From Beta vulgaris subsp. vulgaris (lineage: Eukaryota; Streptophyta; Magnoliopsida; Caryophyllales; Amaranthaceae), in contig NC_079205.1 of the NCBI RefSeq assembly GCF_026745355.1, positions 8,905,100 to 8,969,099 of the forward strand: DNA of 64,000 nucleotides, written 5' to 3'. This document shows, piece by piece, positions 23,446 to 34,329 of the stretch; position 1 is the first letter of the stretch, and every line of letters begins with the position of its first letter. The notes beneath the pieces are model-generated. The model ran no database searches, had not been told where the DNA came from, and saw only the letters and a list, made by a program, of their open reading frames with translations. The translations under genes and the position numbers were made by a program.

Positions 23446-23710
23446 AAAATTTGTTCTCCCTTAGACTTACTTCGCCCCCTTGATTTGATCTCCCTTGTGA
23501 ACTCTTCCCTTTTCCCTTTTGTTTTCCCCTCCTCCTACCCTCTGCACTGTATGCTCCAGATGATTCTCCACTCTCTTTCCTTCGAATGCTCTCACTAAAA
23601 TCAGATCACCGACAACATCATAAACGAATTTCTCTTTACCAGAGGAATTACTAACAGCAGTTACAACATTTCCCAAGCAGTAGGTAAAGAGGACAACAAA
23701 ATTGAGGCTG

Positions 23711-25355
23711 CACTAGTAGAAAAACGTCGATTTGCGTCGGACCTGAGACCCCTATTTGCGTCGGACATAGGTCCGACGGCACAGGCCTCGACGCAAATTA
23801 TCAAAAAATGATCTGCGTCGTATCAGAAACGACGCAGATATTTTAACCATTTGCATCGCACGTAGCATACGGTGCGACGCAAATGACAAATTCGTGTCGC
23901 ACAATACACCAGGTGCGATGCATATAGCTCTTAAAGTACCAACAAATCAGGCTAAACCATACACTTTCCATCAACATTCATCTGCGTCGCACACACCACA
24001 GCATGCGACGCAGATGTTATTCATAATGTAGAAGAACATTAATAATATAAAGAATATTTTCTTTTTTCAGCTTTATATTTTTGTTTTTTTCATATACTAA
24101 AAGAACATTAATAATATAAGGAATTTAAGGGGTGAAGAGGCAATATCCAACATTAGAAACATGTAATTTATATTAATAATGTCAAATATGTATTACAAAA
24201 TTTAGAATGAGAGAAGAAAATATGTAAACTAGATCAAAACAAATTACATTGCAAATGTTGAAAATATGTAAAACTAAAATGAAAATAATCGAGGACATTT
24301 TCCGGACGAAGCACTGCCGACATTTTTCGACGAAGAAGACGAAAAGAACCAAACACAGATCTGCAAATGAAAATAAGAATTTCAGAGTATAAAAAAAAAT
24401 CCTAGATTAGGATAAATGCCAAAAAAATAAATAAAAATAAGATATAAAAAGTAAAAAAACAGAAGGCCATAATTTTCAGATGAATGAAATGAATATAGAA
24501 CATTTTAATTTTTCACATCTGAAAAAAAAAATGAATTTTCAGATCTGATAATTAAAACATAAAATAAGATCTAAAAAATTAAAAACGAAATAGACTACAA
24601 AATTAGTAATTTCAGAGAAAAAAAAATGAACCTGGTGGTTGGTTCTATTCGTCTTCTTCGTCAGAAATTAGATCTACAAAATGAAAGAGTTTTTGAGGAG
24701 AGAGAAGTTATCATCCATGGCGGTTTTCAGATGCATGAACTGAGTTTTCGCTGGTTCTTCAATTTTCGTTGTTCAACTTTTTTCGAGTAGAGAGAAGTAT
24801 TAGATTACTTTGTTATGTGAGTCAGAAATTAGATCTACAAAATTAAAAAGAACTGAGTTTTCGCTGGTTCTATTCGTCTTCTTCGCTGACGAAACGAAGA
24901 TGGTTAAGAGAGAGAGAGAGAGGGGGGGTGGGGGAGAGAGAGAGAGAGAGATAGAGGGGGTGGGGGAGAGAGAGAGGGGGGTGTGAAGGTGAGAGAGAAA
25001 GAGAGGATTTTGAAAAAGAGGCGAAACGAAACTGGTTGTAATGTTCGCTGCAGCTTTTTTTAGGGTTTGAGGATATAAAACACGGGGCTTTGTGTTGGGC
25101 TGGTAATCTGCGTCGCACCATGGGCTTCATGCGACGCAGATGACTTTGTTATGTGCGTCGCACCATTTGCTTCATGCGACGCACATAAATGATTTGCATC
25201 GCACATTATTTAGATACGACGCACATAGTTCGTCTTATGCGTCGATTCATTGTTGCATGCGACGCAAATAGTATATTTGCATCGTTTCCGTGTTTGTGCG
25301 ACGCAAATGGGGCGACGCAAATGGGGCGACGCAAATTGACCTTTTTCTACTAGTG
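23711..25355. mobile_element. Non-autonomous CACTA inserted in Copia gag (copy B)
   Basis: Ends CACTAGTAGAAAAA (23711) and TTTTTCTACTAGTG (25355). Flanks are CTG (23708-23710) and CTT (25356-25358), a 3-bp duplication with one mismatch. Subterminal TTGCGTCGCAC / GTGCGACGCA repeats lie at about 23730-24020 and 25100-25340, like those of the copies at 14544 and 36134. GCGACGCAAATGG is tandemly repeated next to the right end. There is no transposase frame. Confidence 0.92.
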
Positions 25356-25780
25356 CTTTCACTTCGTCCTCAAAGACAATATTAACAGACGATAACTGAC
25401 TTATTATTGAATTAAATTCTTTAATATGTTCAGCAGCAGAACTACCATTATTCATCTCTAAATCAAATAAACGGCACATCAGATATACCTTATTTATAGC
25501 CGAGGGCTTCTCATACATATCTGACAGAGCTTTGATCAATCCTGCCGTTGTATGTTTTGATGTCCATGACATTGAACGCCACAGTCCGAGCTAATGTCAA
25601 ACGCACCACCACTAGTGTTTGTCTATCCAGTACCTTCCACTTAGCCTCTTCAATGTCAGCAGGCTTTTCAGACAGAGGTTGATACAGATTTCTCTGATAT
25701 AAGATGTCTTCTATTTGCATCTTCCAATATCCAAAATATGTCCCATCAAACTTGTCAATTCTAATTTTTGAATCCTCCAT
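25356..25780 (-). pseudogene. Copia gag N-terminal part (UBN2/retrotran_gag), cut by CACTA
   Basis: The minus-strand frame opens at ATG 25780 with MEDSKIRIDKFDGTYFGYWK and IEDILYQRNLYQPL, the usual Tork/Tnt1 gag start. It continues after a frameshift near 25560 with LIKALSDMYEKPSAINKVYLMCRLFDLEM and the IKEFNSIISQLSSVNI block. It ends abruptly in DEVKA at the CACTA border; the next gag residues (SILLSSLPTAWE) are found on the far side at 23710-23675. Confidence 0.92.
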
Positions 25781-25813
25781 TGTTAATTATTCTAGATCTA
25801 GACAATAATCAAA

Positions 25814-25830
25814 CCTGGCTCTTGATACCA
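25814..25830 (-). other. Copia primer-binding site (initiator tRNA-Met)
   Basis: On the minus strand TGGTATCAAGAGCCAGG starts two bases after the 5' LTR. Plant Copia elements use TGGTATCAGAGCC, complementary to initiator tRNA-Met; this copy has one extra A. Confidence 0.9.
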
Positions 25831-25832
25831 CT

Positions 25833-26489
25833 TGTAAGTCCTATTGACTATCAATCTAGAAATAATAGCAAATAATAACAGAATATCAAATAATAAAGCA
25901 GGAAAGAACACACCAAAACTTTTACGTGGAAACCTAAGAACTGTGAGATAAACCACGAATATGCACCAGGAATCGATGTATGTTCAAGAAAGATTACAAA
26001 AAGTGCTCAAGATCTCTCTCTATAGCCTTTTCTCTCTCTAATAGTAGTATATGTTTAATGATGAAGAATACAATTAATGACGAATTAGGGCACCTATTTA
26101 TATCCCTACTTAAGAAAACGCATTTTCGGAACCGCCCCACACCAAAAACAGACCCGCCCGATCAGGTTGGGCGAGACCCGCCCGATCGGGTGACTGACGC
26201 TCGAAGTAATTTTGCTCCCGGACCCGATCGGGCGAGGGACACCCGACTTGTAGTTCGGTCCTCCGCCCGATCGGGCGAACCAGCCCAATGCCATCGGGCG
26301 AGCCACATTCTGCACTCTCCCTTGTGACGTTGCGGGCCCGATCGGGCGTCCTTGCCCGACCCGATCGGGCGAAACTACAAACTCTCGGTTTTATGCATTT
26401 CTTCGATGTTTTCTTTCGTCGCAACCTTTCTCCACACCCCATACACCCCATACACCCCATTGAGCATCATATGAACCATATACCCAACA
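25833..26489 (-). repeat. 5' LTR of the Copia element
   Basis: 657 bp, TG..CA ends on the minus strand, similar to 19464-20066. Contains TATAAATA (minus strand, RC of 26095-26102) as a candidate promoter TATA box, and about six copies of the palindromic word CCCGATCGGGC or single-base variants between 26157 and 26367. Confidence 0.94.
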
Positions 26490-26564
26490 TATGTTTAGGG
26501 TATTAGTATGAGAATTTAGGATATCAAATAACAAAATGTGATTATGTGAAACTTATGAGAGTAG

Positions 26565-27553
26565 GAGTTATGATAAAACGATAGCAGCTAGAGACATAAA
26601 GTGTCTCTAGGAGGATTAAAATGCAAATAAAATGTGGGAAGAAGTTTGGCTGAGAAAAAAAAAAGCTAGCATCCATGTGTCAACATATAATTAGCACACA
26701 TGTCACAATATTGTTTATCCAAAACAAATTACTTTTTGCAATTTCTAAACTTGTATATCTCAAGAAATATATTTTAGAAAAAAGTAAAAAATATACCAAT
26801 ATTTATATATTTTTATTCTCTACAAATAGACATCCATTTTGATATAATTTCATCATATATTTATTTTACTCTTATCCTTATAACACACTTGTATCTTGTT
26901 ATTACAATGCACCTGTTTTATGTTAACATACATCTGTTTCTTTTACATACACTTGTTTCTTCTTGAAATACAATTGTTTTTTATAAACACTTGTTTCTTA
27001 TTATTACAATACACCTGTTTCTCGTTAACATACACTTGTTTCTTGTTAACATACACTTGTTTCTTATTATTACAATACACCTGTTTCTCGTTAACATACT
27101 TGTTCTTGTTAACATACACTTGTTTCCCCATACAATACACTTGTTGCTTGTTAAAATACACTTGTTTCTTATAACAATACACTTGTTTGACGGGGTAATT
27201 AAAACTGATATAATTTTAAAACTGATATATGATGAAATTATATCAAAATGGATGTCTATTTGTAGAGAATAAAAATATATGAATATTTATATATTTTATT
27301 TTTTTCTAAAATATATTTCTTGAGATATACAAGTTTAAAAATTGCAAAAAGTAATTTGTTTTGGATAAACAATATTGTGACATGTGTGCTAATTATATGT
27401 TACCACATGGATGTTAGCTTTTGCTATAGACAAAAGTGTCTAATATCTATCGTTTTTTTTTTTCTCAGCCAAACTTCTTCCCACATTTTATTTGCATTTT
27501 AATCCTCCTAGAAACACTTTATGTCTCTAGCTGCTATCGTTTTATCATGGCTC
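26565..27553. mobile_element. Mutator-like MITE with ~340-bp terminal inverted repeats
   Basis: The left arm (about 26565-26875, beginning GAGTTATGATAAAACGATAGC) is closely matched in inverse by the right arm (about 27206-27553, ending GCTATCGTTTTATCATGGCTC). A direct repeat ATGAGAGTAG flanks it at 26555-26564 and 27554-27563, which fits the 9-11 bp duplications of MULEs. The interior is a 21-bp minisatellite. No transposase. Confidence 0.88.
26885..27190. repeat. Minisatellite of ~21-bp units (TACACTTGTTTCTTGTTAACA type)
   Basis: About 13 degenerate copies of ACACTTGTTTCTTnTTA(A/C)(A/T) in tandem form the core of the Mutator-like element. The open frames here on both strands are by-products of the repeat period, a multiple of three. 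Confidence 0.9.
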
Positions 27554-27563
27554 ATGAGAGTAG

Positions 27564-28310
27564 AGTTGTATGGTGAATCCATTTACAATAGAACTCACGC
27601 AGTCACGCTCATTCATAGTATATCTTATTCATAATGAATAATGAACATATTATCCAAATAGAGTTTTCTGCACAATTAATACTGTAATCCGACTCTTTTG
27701 TGGTAGCCTAAAGTCAAGGGTAGTTAGGTGATTGTACGATGGATATTGTGGAAAGAAGTAAAGTGGTCATACAGTGGCAGATATGAAAACAGTACGTAGT
27801 ATTTAATAAGTTAGAGAAACGTCTACTTCTATGTCAAGGCAACCGAATGAAACCGGTAAGTCGATAACTGACTCTTTTTTATTTTTCTTTTCTTTTTAGA
27901 TCATTTTTGAAAAAGCTGTCTTAATTTGATTTAGATTTGATTCTTCAAGACTTTAATTGTCTGCCTCACACCTCTATGGAGCTTAATAATTACATTTAAT
28001 TGATGCATACCAGAATTCTTGTATACATCTCTCATTTTAGTACTACCTATCTTTTGTTTCTTTCTTGAGCATAATGCATTTCTAATATTGCGAAACTTAT
28101 CTTTTAATGGAACATCAACAAACTTTACACAATTAGGGCAAGTGTTGAGTCGTAACTAGTAATGATCTCAAAGCTCCTTGTTGACGATTTTTGCATATGG
28201 ATTTTATTGCCTGCCTATACATGTACATCACTTTTAATGGATAAATTCTTCTCTTTTTAATTTTTCTATTCATGAAATACTTTTTTGTTGTTTTTTTAGT
28301 TACATTTTTT
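27564..28310. other. Intergenic DNA, no gene recognised
   Basis: AT-rich, without recognisable coding or transposon ends. Confidence 0.4.
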
Positions 28311-28626
28311 TTTAAGAAAAATAAGGGTTTTTCTATGGTGTGTCCTTATGTTATTTAAAATTATACGTTGTACCTTCACTTCTTTTTTTTCTCTCCATTG
28401 TACCATCATATACTTTTGAAGTTATCTTTATGGTACCCTCCTATTAACCCAATGTTAAGTTGATTGTTAGTTTTGTTAAATCCTAACAAATGGTGGGAAC
28501 TTTTCCCACCAAAACACGCTGCAACAGTTTTGTCTTCTTTAAATCTCTCGTATCTCTTTTCTCTTTCCATCATATCTCGCTCTTTTCAATCTGCATTTTT
28601 CTTCTCCATATCTTCCATTACTGAAT

Positions 28627-29017
28627 ATGTCAAGTTCTTCTTCTTCTAAGTCTTACAACGCTTGCTAATTGGAATTCATAAGTCCTAGGTGCAACTGCTA
28701 CCCTGCAAAAATTGCAAAGCTACATATATATCTGGATTTCAAAGAAATTCGCAAAAGGCGTACATCAAATGTGACTACTGCCAGTTCTTCTTGTGGCTGA
28801 ACAACAACAATGTTGTAGTGAGATGAGAGACTCTTGAGAAGTTGTTGTGGTGATGAACATGGTGTAATGCTTGAAGAGGAAGGGTTATTCGAGATGAAAG
28901 CACGAAATTACTGATTTGAAGGAGAAGGTCGAAGGACTTGTCAAGTATTTGAAGGAGATGATTGAAATTGGGTTGTTTATGTATGTTTTTCTGCTTGTTA
29001 TTATGAAATTAGAGTGA
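28627..29017 (+). pseudogene. Plant GRF-type zinc finger / coiled-coil / TM small protein, broken
   Basis: Plus strand, three frames. An ATG at 28627 starts a Ser-rich N terminus. A CNC..PAK piece near 28690 and a RNSQKAYIKCDYCQFFLWLNN piece (about 28738-28810) match the consensus of a GRF zinc finger. The C-terminal frame ITDLKEKVEGLVKYLKEMIEIGLFMYVFLLVIMKLE, quoted here only to identify the coil and the hydrophobic tail, ends at TGA 29017. Small proteins of this layout are widespread in plants and often lie beside Mutator transposases, as here. Stops and shifts make it a pseudogene. The name is based on motif pattern only. Confidence 0.6.
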
Positions 29018-29419
29018 AATTGATAGTAAAAATGTAATGAGATAGGAATATCCTACTCAGTTGGTGTAGTTGTTGGACAAAGGATGAAACTTAGGGTTTT
29101 TGTAATTGCACTTTTGGTGGAATGTTGAACTTTTGGTGAACTAATAAAAATTGGTTTTGCATTATCTCAATTTGCTCCTTAACAATCTCAAACCATATCT
29201 GAAGTAAACTACAAAAGTCAGGTGCATAATTCATATAATTCAAAGAGTTTCACAATTAGTGCAAATTGAACAAGTACCCAAAAAATTGATCAAGCAGCCA
29301 AAAAATTGAACCCTACAATTAGTGCAATTTTCCAGATCGAGTACCCAAAAAATTGAACAAAAGCTAGACTCAATTGTTAACGAAAAAACCACCACATTAT
29401 AATTCTTTGGAAAATAACA

Positions 29420-32211
29420 TCGGTTAATAATCTTCAAAGAAGGGCCATTCTGTTTATAATCTTTAGCCTTTTAGCACTAATTCTTCCAGTGCCACTTGTT
29501 GAAGGCTGGCTAGAAGATGGTTGATGTTGCTGAGGAGGGTTAGCAGTTGTGGTAGGTTGGCTAGATGATGCAAAGTCGTCAACTTGTCTTCTTGTTGCAG
29601 CTCTTCGTGTTGGTTTCTCTAAGTCTGTGCGTGACTGATTGATCATCAAATCAATGAGATTACAGTCAACTTCTACTTGGCTACTCTGACTTTGTCTTCT
29701 TTTTTAGGCCCAATTGCTGCCATTAGATCTTGGTTGCACCCCACCTCCTTGCTGCTCCCTTAGATCCCTAGTTGTAGCTCCACCTTGCAAGTCTTTGAGT
29801 TATGGCCAAAGTCCTTGTATTTCTTGCATTGTATAGTGGTGCTCCTCTTCCCTTTCTTCTGTTCTCCCTCCTCCCTTCTCCTGTTCCTAGATGGTCTACC
29901 AATTTCCCTTTTCATGGCTGGAGGAATAAGTGTTGGTTGACCCAAATATGGCCATTGTTCATAATCAGGGATTATTGGTGAAAAGTTGCCATTATAAGCT
30001 GCTTTATACCTAGATACGCTAAACCAATATGAGACCTAGTCTAGTGGATCTTTAGCAGCTTCCAAGATGGCTTTGATTCCATGTTTACATGGAATACCTC
30101 TGACTTGCCACCTTCCACAAGCACACTCCCTCATATTTAATGACACATGCAGATGATCCCTCCCATCATGCACCTCATACTCTCCCCTCCGAAATGGATA
30201 GGCTTGGCAAGTCCTTGACTCTTTTGTCAAATATCTCACCCTCTCTATGATGCTAGGACATATACCTGGTTCGACCCATTGCTGAGATAGGTGTTGTCTA
30301 GTGGCATGCCTTACCATTGAAATCTTTCTCATACTTGTCACAATCAAAACCTAAGTAGATAATAAGTTTAAATACATTAGTAAAGATAGTTAACAGGTGC
30401 ATATTAAGGAGGGTAGTTTAGTGTTTACCCTCTAATAATGTGAGGATAGGATTACGCCTATCTGCACCTATTGTGGAGTTAAAATAACTCTCCACAAAAT
30501 TTTTCGTTACCTCATCATTGCACAAAGTAGGATCAAACTTCCATTTGGTCCATTTGTCAAGTGGACGCACATCTTTAAACCACTTAACTGCTCCTAATCC
30601 AGCAACTTTTTTAATTTTTTGCAAAGCTTTCTTGAATGAGTATTGCGAACATGACTTGATAACTAACCAAAAGATCTTATGCATCAAGCACCGGTAGAAT
30701 AATGCTTATTGTTGCGGTCATTAAGTGGCCTATTGCGGCTGTTTTGGCCGCGCATCAATTAAGGGGGTTGCAAGAGGTAATTAATATATTGTTGCGGTTC
30801 AAAACCGCAAAAAATATTTGAACATATTGCTGCGGTTTCTGGGTAAAACCGCAATAATATATATATTTTATATTAGATTCATAAAGTATATTGTTGCGGT
30901 TTCTAGGGAAAATCGCAGCAATATGCTGTATTTAATAATAAAAAATAGGCATATTGCTGCAGTTTCTTGGGAAAACCACAGCAATAGGTTCAGGTGTAAG
31001 CAAAAAAAAAATTTGTCATTTTGCCATTAAATTCGAAAGATAAAAAAATTCTGGAAAAATAGCAAAAAATCAGAAACTTCCACTAGAAAATGAAATGAAA
31101 CTAACAAAGAAAGAAACAACAATAAGAAAAATGAACAAATTAAAAAACAACAATAAGAAAAATGAACAAAGAAAAAAAAACAACAATAAGAAAAATGAAC
31201 AAAAAAAAACGAAAAAGAAACTAATGAAGAAAAAAAATCTGATATACAGAAGAAACGAAATAAACTTGCGCAATAAATGAAAATGAGATACAAGAAACGA
31301 GAATTAAACTACACTGAACAAAATAATCTTGAACAATAAAAACAAAAATAAATAAATAAATAAATCAGAAAAAATGGCGAGAATCTGAATTTTGAAACTA
31401 TACTCGACGAAGAAGTACGAAAACCCATTTGATAAAAAATTTCCCACTTAGTTGAAGTGAGAAATCAAGATTTTGAACACAAGCCATCGATAAAACTGAG
31501 GTCGGCGAGAGACGAAATATATTAAGCTTATCATCCATGGTGGTGGCGTGATTCACGAGCGACGAAGGCCGGCGAGCACGAGCCACGAGTGATGAAGAAT
31601 GGCGAGCCATGGGAGATGACGAGCCACGACCGACGGTTAATGAGAGAGAGGGCGAAAGCAGCGCCGAAGAGGAGAGAGAGGAGCGACGATTAATGAGAGA
31701 GGGAGGGAGAAACCCTAGTGAGGAGAGAGGATACTGAGGAGAAACGGCTGAGCTAATGAGGGAGCGAGGGGAACAAAACCCTAGTTGGGCCTCAATTTTT
31801 TATATACTTATAATAGCCTATTGATACGGAATTTTATAAGAACCGCAGTAATATATTAAAATAATATTTTTCTTATATTATTTAATCTATTGCTGCGGTT
31901 TCTTTGAGAAACCGCGACAATATGCTTGCTCAAATAGTCAAAAAAATTTCAAAAATTTATTGTTCAAATAAACCATATTGTTGCGGTTTTCGGCCGAAAC
32001 CTCAGCAATATGGTTATGTTATATTTTGCCTTTTCTTTTTACATGATATATTACTACGTATGGGTAAAACCGCAGCAATATCACCGCAGCAATAAGCAAT
32101 TATTCTACTAGTGAAGAGATAACCAGTCTTTAAATTTTTGCACAGGTGTCTTGCACAATATCTTCTAGGGACCTTTGGCCACACTTGATCTAAGCTAGGA
32201 TTAATTCCCTA
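29420..32211 (-). pseudogene. mudrA-type Mutator transposase, interrupted by a CACTA
   Basis: Minus strand. VWPKVPRRYCARHLCKNL (32190-32125) is the C-terminal part of the MULE transposase domain. It is interrupted at 32113 by a CACTA and resumes at 30688 with LMHKIFWLVIKSC and ALQKIKKVAGLGAVKWF. After a probable ~80-bp intron (about 30350-30430) come a SWIM zinc finger, CACGRWQVRGIPCKH (about 30128-30078), then YEQWPYLGQPTLIPP and a CCHC-like knuckle QCKKYKDFGHNSKTC (about 29830-29785). A Ser/Pro/Gln tail ends near 29430. An in-frame TAG after DPLD and small indels show decay. The catalytic N-terminal part is not present upstream of 32211. Confidence 0.85.
30689..32113. mobile_element. Non-autonomous CACTA with AAG duplication, GCGGTTT subfamily
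   Basis: Left end CACCGGTAGAATAA (one variant of CACTAGTAG), right end TTATTCTACTAGTG. Perfect AAG duplication at 30686-30688 and 32114-32116. Subterminal repeats are TATTGCTGCGGTTT and AAACCGCAGCAATA, unlike the TTGCGTCGCAC repeats of the copies at 14544, 23711 and 36134. The core is A-rich. Excision would rejoin the mudrA frame at Leu-Met-His-Lys. Confidence 0.92.
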
Positions 32212-32221
32212 CAACACACAT

Positions 32222-33080
32222 TTGGGAAATTTCTCAAATGCCCCTGAACTTTGAGTTTGTGTTCAAAATACCCTTAATGCTAACGGAACCCTAACAACGT
32301 TAGTTTTTTCCCTCTTTCTCCTCGATTTTGTCTCTCTCCTCCTGGCTCCCACCATCCTCCATTAATGACTATATAAAGCTCCAAGCTTTCTCTCTCCTCC
32401 CAAATATTTCACGAAACCCAAATTAAAAACTCCTTTGTACCTTTTCTTTTCTAATTCTCTCTCACTCTCTCTCCTCTTACAAATTTATATCTAAAAAAAA
32501 GATGTTTTGTTGGTTGGGAATGCTAAATCTACTCAAATCTTAATCTAGGTATCTCCTATTTTTGTGGAATTTCACGAAATTTGCGCGAATTATGTGGTTT
32601 GATCTCCCAAAATTTTTAGAAGTTCAGAAAGGTAATTTGTAATTTTCATGTTTTTGATGATAATGGTGGCTGCCATTTCTATAGTTTTGCAAGACCCATT
32701 AAAATATTCATCTCAATAAGGAAGTGGAGCTCATAGTAAGCTTCCATGGTTGCCATCTCAGAGAGAAATTGGTGTTCATTGTGTTGCTCTTCTAGAGTGA
32801 GAAAATAGGAGCAAATGAGAGAGAAAGAAGAGATAAGAAGATGATAAAGATTGGAATGAGAGAGAAAGGCATAATGGAGGTGGGAGGAGAGAGAAAACTT
32901 AGAGTTTTAGATAGTCATTAATGAAGGATGGTGGGAGGAGGGAGAGAAAGAGAGAACAAACTTACGGTGTTAGGGTTCCGTTAGTAGTAAGGGTATTTTG
33001 AGCACAAACTCAAAGTTCAGGGGTATCTGTGGAATTCTCCAAATGTGAGGGGGATTTAGAGAATTACGTCAAACTTGAGG
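32222..33080. mobile_element. Inverted-repeat element, possibly Mutator-derived
   Basis: The left arm (about 32222-32375: CCCCTGAACTTTGAGTTTGTG, AAAATACCCTTA, CTAACGGAACCCTAAC, CACCATCCTCCATTAATGA) recurs inverted at about 32905-33030. The right arm extends about 60 bp further than the left, so the left end seems truncated where it abuts the mudrA remnant. The interior has (GA)- and (TC)-rich DNA and no coding frame. No clean target duplication was found. Confidence 0.65.
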
Positions 33081-33333
33081 GTTACCTAAGGATATTTGCC
33101 TTCGCTCTCTCTCTCTCTCTCTCTACATGATTTGTCGGTGGATTCTAGAGATTCCTCTTCATTTTCCGATGAGTCTTTGTGGATCTGGTTTGATAACGCC
33201 CCTCATCTCTCTCTTCAATAGTTTATAGTTATCTTCAACGCGAGGTGATGAAACTCGTCCGCTCTCCTACTTTCTCCTTTGTGCGAGCACCTCTTCATCT
33301 CCGCCGCAAGGTTGCCTTTTTCAGGTCTTTAAT

Positions 33334-33337
<4 letters not shown>

Positions 33338-33404
<67 letters not shown>
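33338..33404. repeat. (CT)n microsatellite, about 33 units
   Basis: An uninterrupted CT dinucleotide tract. The frames spanning it on both strands are artefacts. Confidence 0.97.
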
Positions 33405-33406
<2 letters not shown>

Positions 33407-33409
33407 TTG

Positions 33410-34096
33410 TACGAGGTTTTTCGGTTGGTAAATGCATCTGACGGGTTCGTGGATCCGGCGCCATTGTAACCAAGTTGTACAAGAACAACAACAACAAATT
33501 CAAAAACCTATTGATGCGCCTTGATTTGTTAAAGTGCAAAAATCGAACAATAGACCATTTAAAAAACCACATCAATATACAATTATTTTAGTCGTGAGGT
33601 AATTGTTTGTACTACATAAGATTTTCAAATGTTGCATAAGGTACTGCAGAGTCGTTGGAAAGGCGATCGGGCAATTAACTAATTAAGCAAAAAGTTGTAA
33701 AAGATAAAAAAAAGACATGTAATAAATTAAATGGTTAGATACTTATTCTAAAGCCTTAAAGATTGTACTGTTAAAATATGCTCAAAAGCTAAAAAAAATT
33801 AGTTAAAAGTCAAGTAGCATGACCAAATATTTTGGTCAGACCGTTCGACATAAAATTTGCTCATAGGATATTAACAACAAGGAAAATAACAAAATGAAAG
33901 GATATATACTCATTTTATATGGGTCATACGTAAATGCAACGAAGTGTAGCAATTAGTATAAAAAACAGTCATTTATGATAAAATTTAGCATATAATAGAA
34001 AACGAAGAGAGTAAAAAGGAAGATAAATACTTTAAACTCTTCCATTTTCCTAAAGAAATAAGCGTTGTTCTAAATTAAGAATCATGAGTACAGTTC
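33410..34096. other. Intergenic DNA, no gene recognised
   Basis: AT-rich, no features identified. Confidence 0.4.
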
Positions 34097-34112
34097 ATGA
34101 ATCATGACCATG

Positions 34113-34313
34113 TGAGGGAGAAGTAGTAGCTCAGTGAAGTACCACCCCGAGTTCCAGGGCATAGTTCGGGGTTCGAATTTTCATCCTAATATATGTTGGG
34201 CATTTAGTTCTGGGTTGTTTAGCCTTGTACACAGTCTTTGAGCTAGTGTACCCTACAAACTAGTAGCCTAGCAGAAGTTGGTCTTCAAACCAATTATCTT
34301 TCCTAATAAAAAA
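34113..34313 (+). mobile_element. tRNA-derived SINE with 16-bp TSD
   Basis: Flanked by the perfect repeat ATGAATCATGACCATG at 34097-34112 and 34314-34329. The first 70 bp contain an A box-like TAGCTCAGTGAAG (about 34128) and a B box GGTTCGAATTTTC (about 34172), the internal RNA polymerase III promoter of tRNA-derived SINEs. A short A-run closes the 201-bp element. Transcription would be by Pol III, with mobilisation by LINE enzymes. Confidence 0.92.
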
Positions 34314-34329
34314 ATGAATCATGACCATG

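Larger units (their letters stand above)
18926..26489 (-). mobile_element. Complete Ty1/copia retrotransposon (Tork/Tnt1-like), defective, with two nested insertions
   Basis: An LTR retrotransposon read right to left: 5' LTR 25833-26489, primer-binding site 25814-25830, gag-pol 25780 to about 20163, polypurine tract 20067-20080, and 3' LTR 19464-20066 plus its last seven bases at 18926-18932. The 5-bp duplication TATGT lies at 18921-18925 and 26490-26494. Domain order protease-integrase-RT-RNase H identifies Copia. A hAT-like element splits the 3' LTR and a CACTA splits gag. Frameshifts occur in pol. The LTRs are still highly similar, so the insertion is fairly recent. Confidence 0.95.

Noticed and set aside
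26885..27190. CRISPR-like regular repeat array
   Set aside because: The units are contiguous degenerate 21-mers without unique spacers, in a plant genome and inside a Mutator-like element. It is a minisatellite.
33245..33575. 74- and 80-residue frames over the (CT)n tract
   Set aside because: They consist of Leu-Ser or Arg-Glu repeats from the microsatellite.
34120..34190. Possible tRNA gene (A and B box)
   Set aside because: It is part of a 201-bp element with an A-rich tail and a 16-bp duplication, and it cannot fold as a full cloverleaf with an acceptor stem. A SINE is the better explanation.
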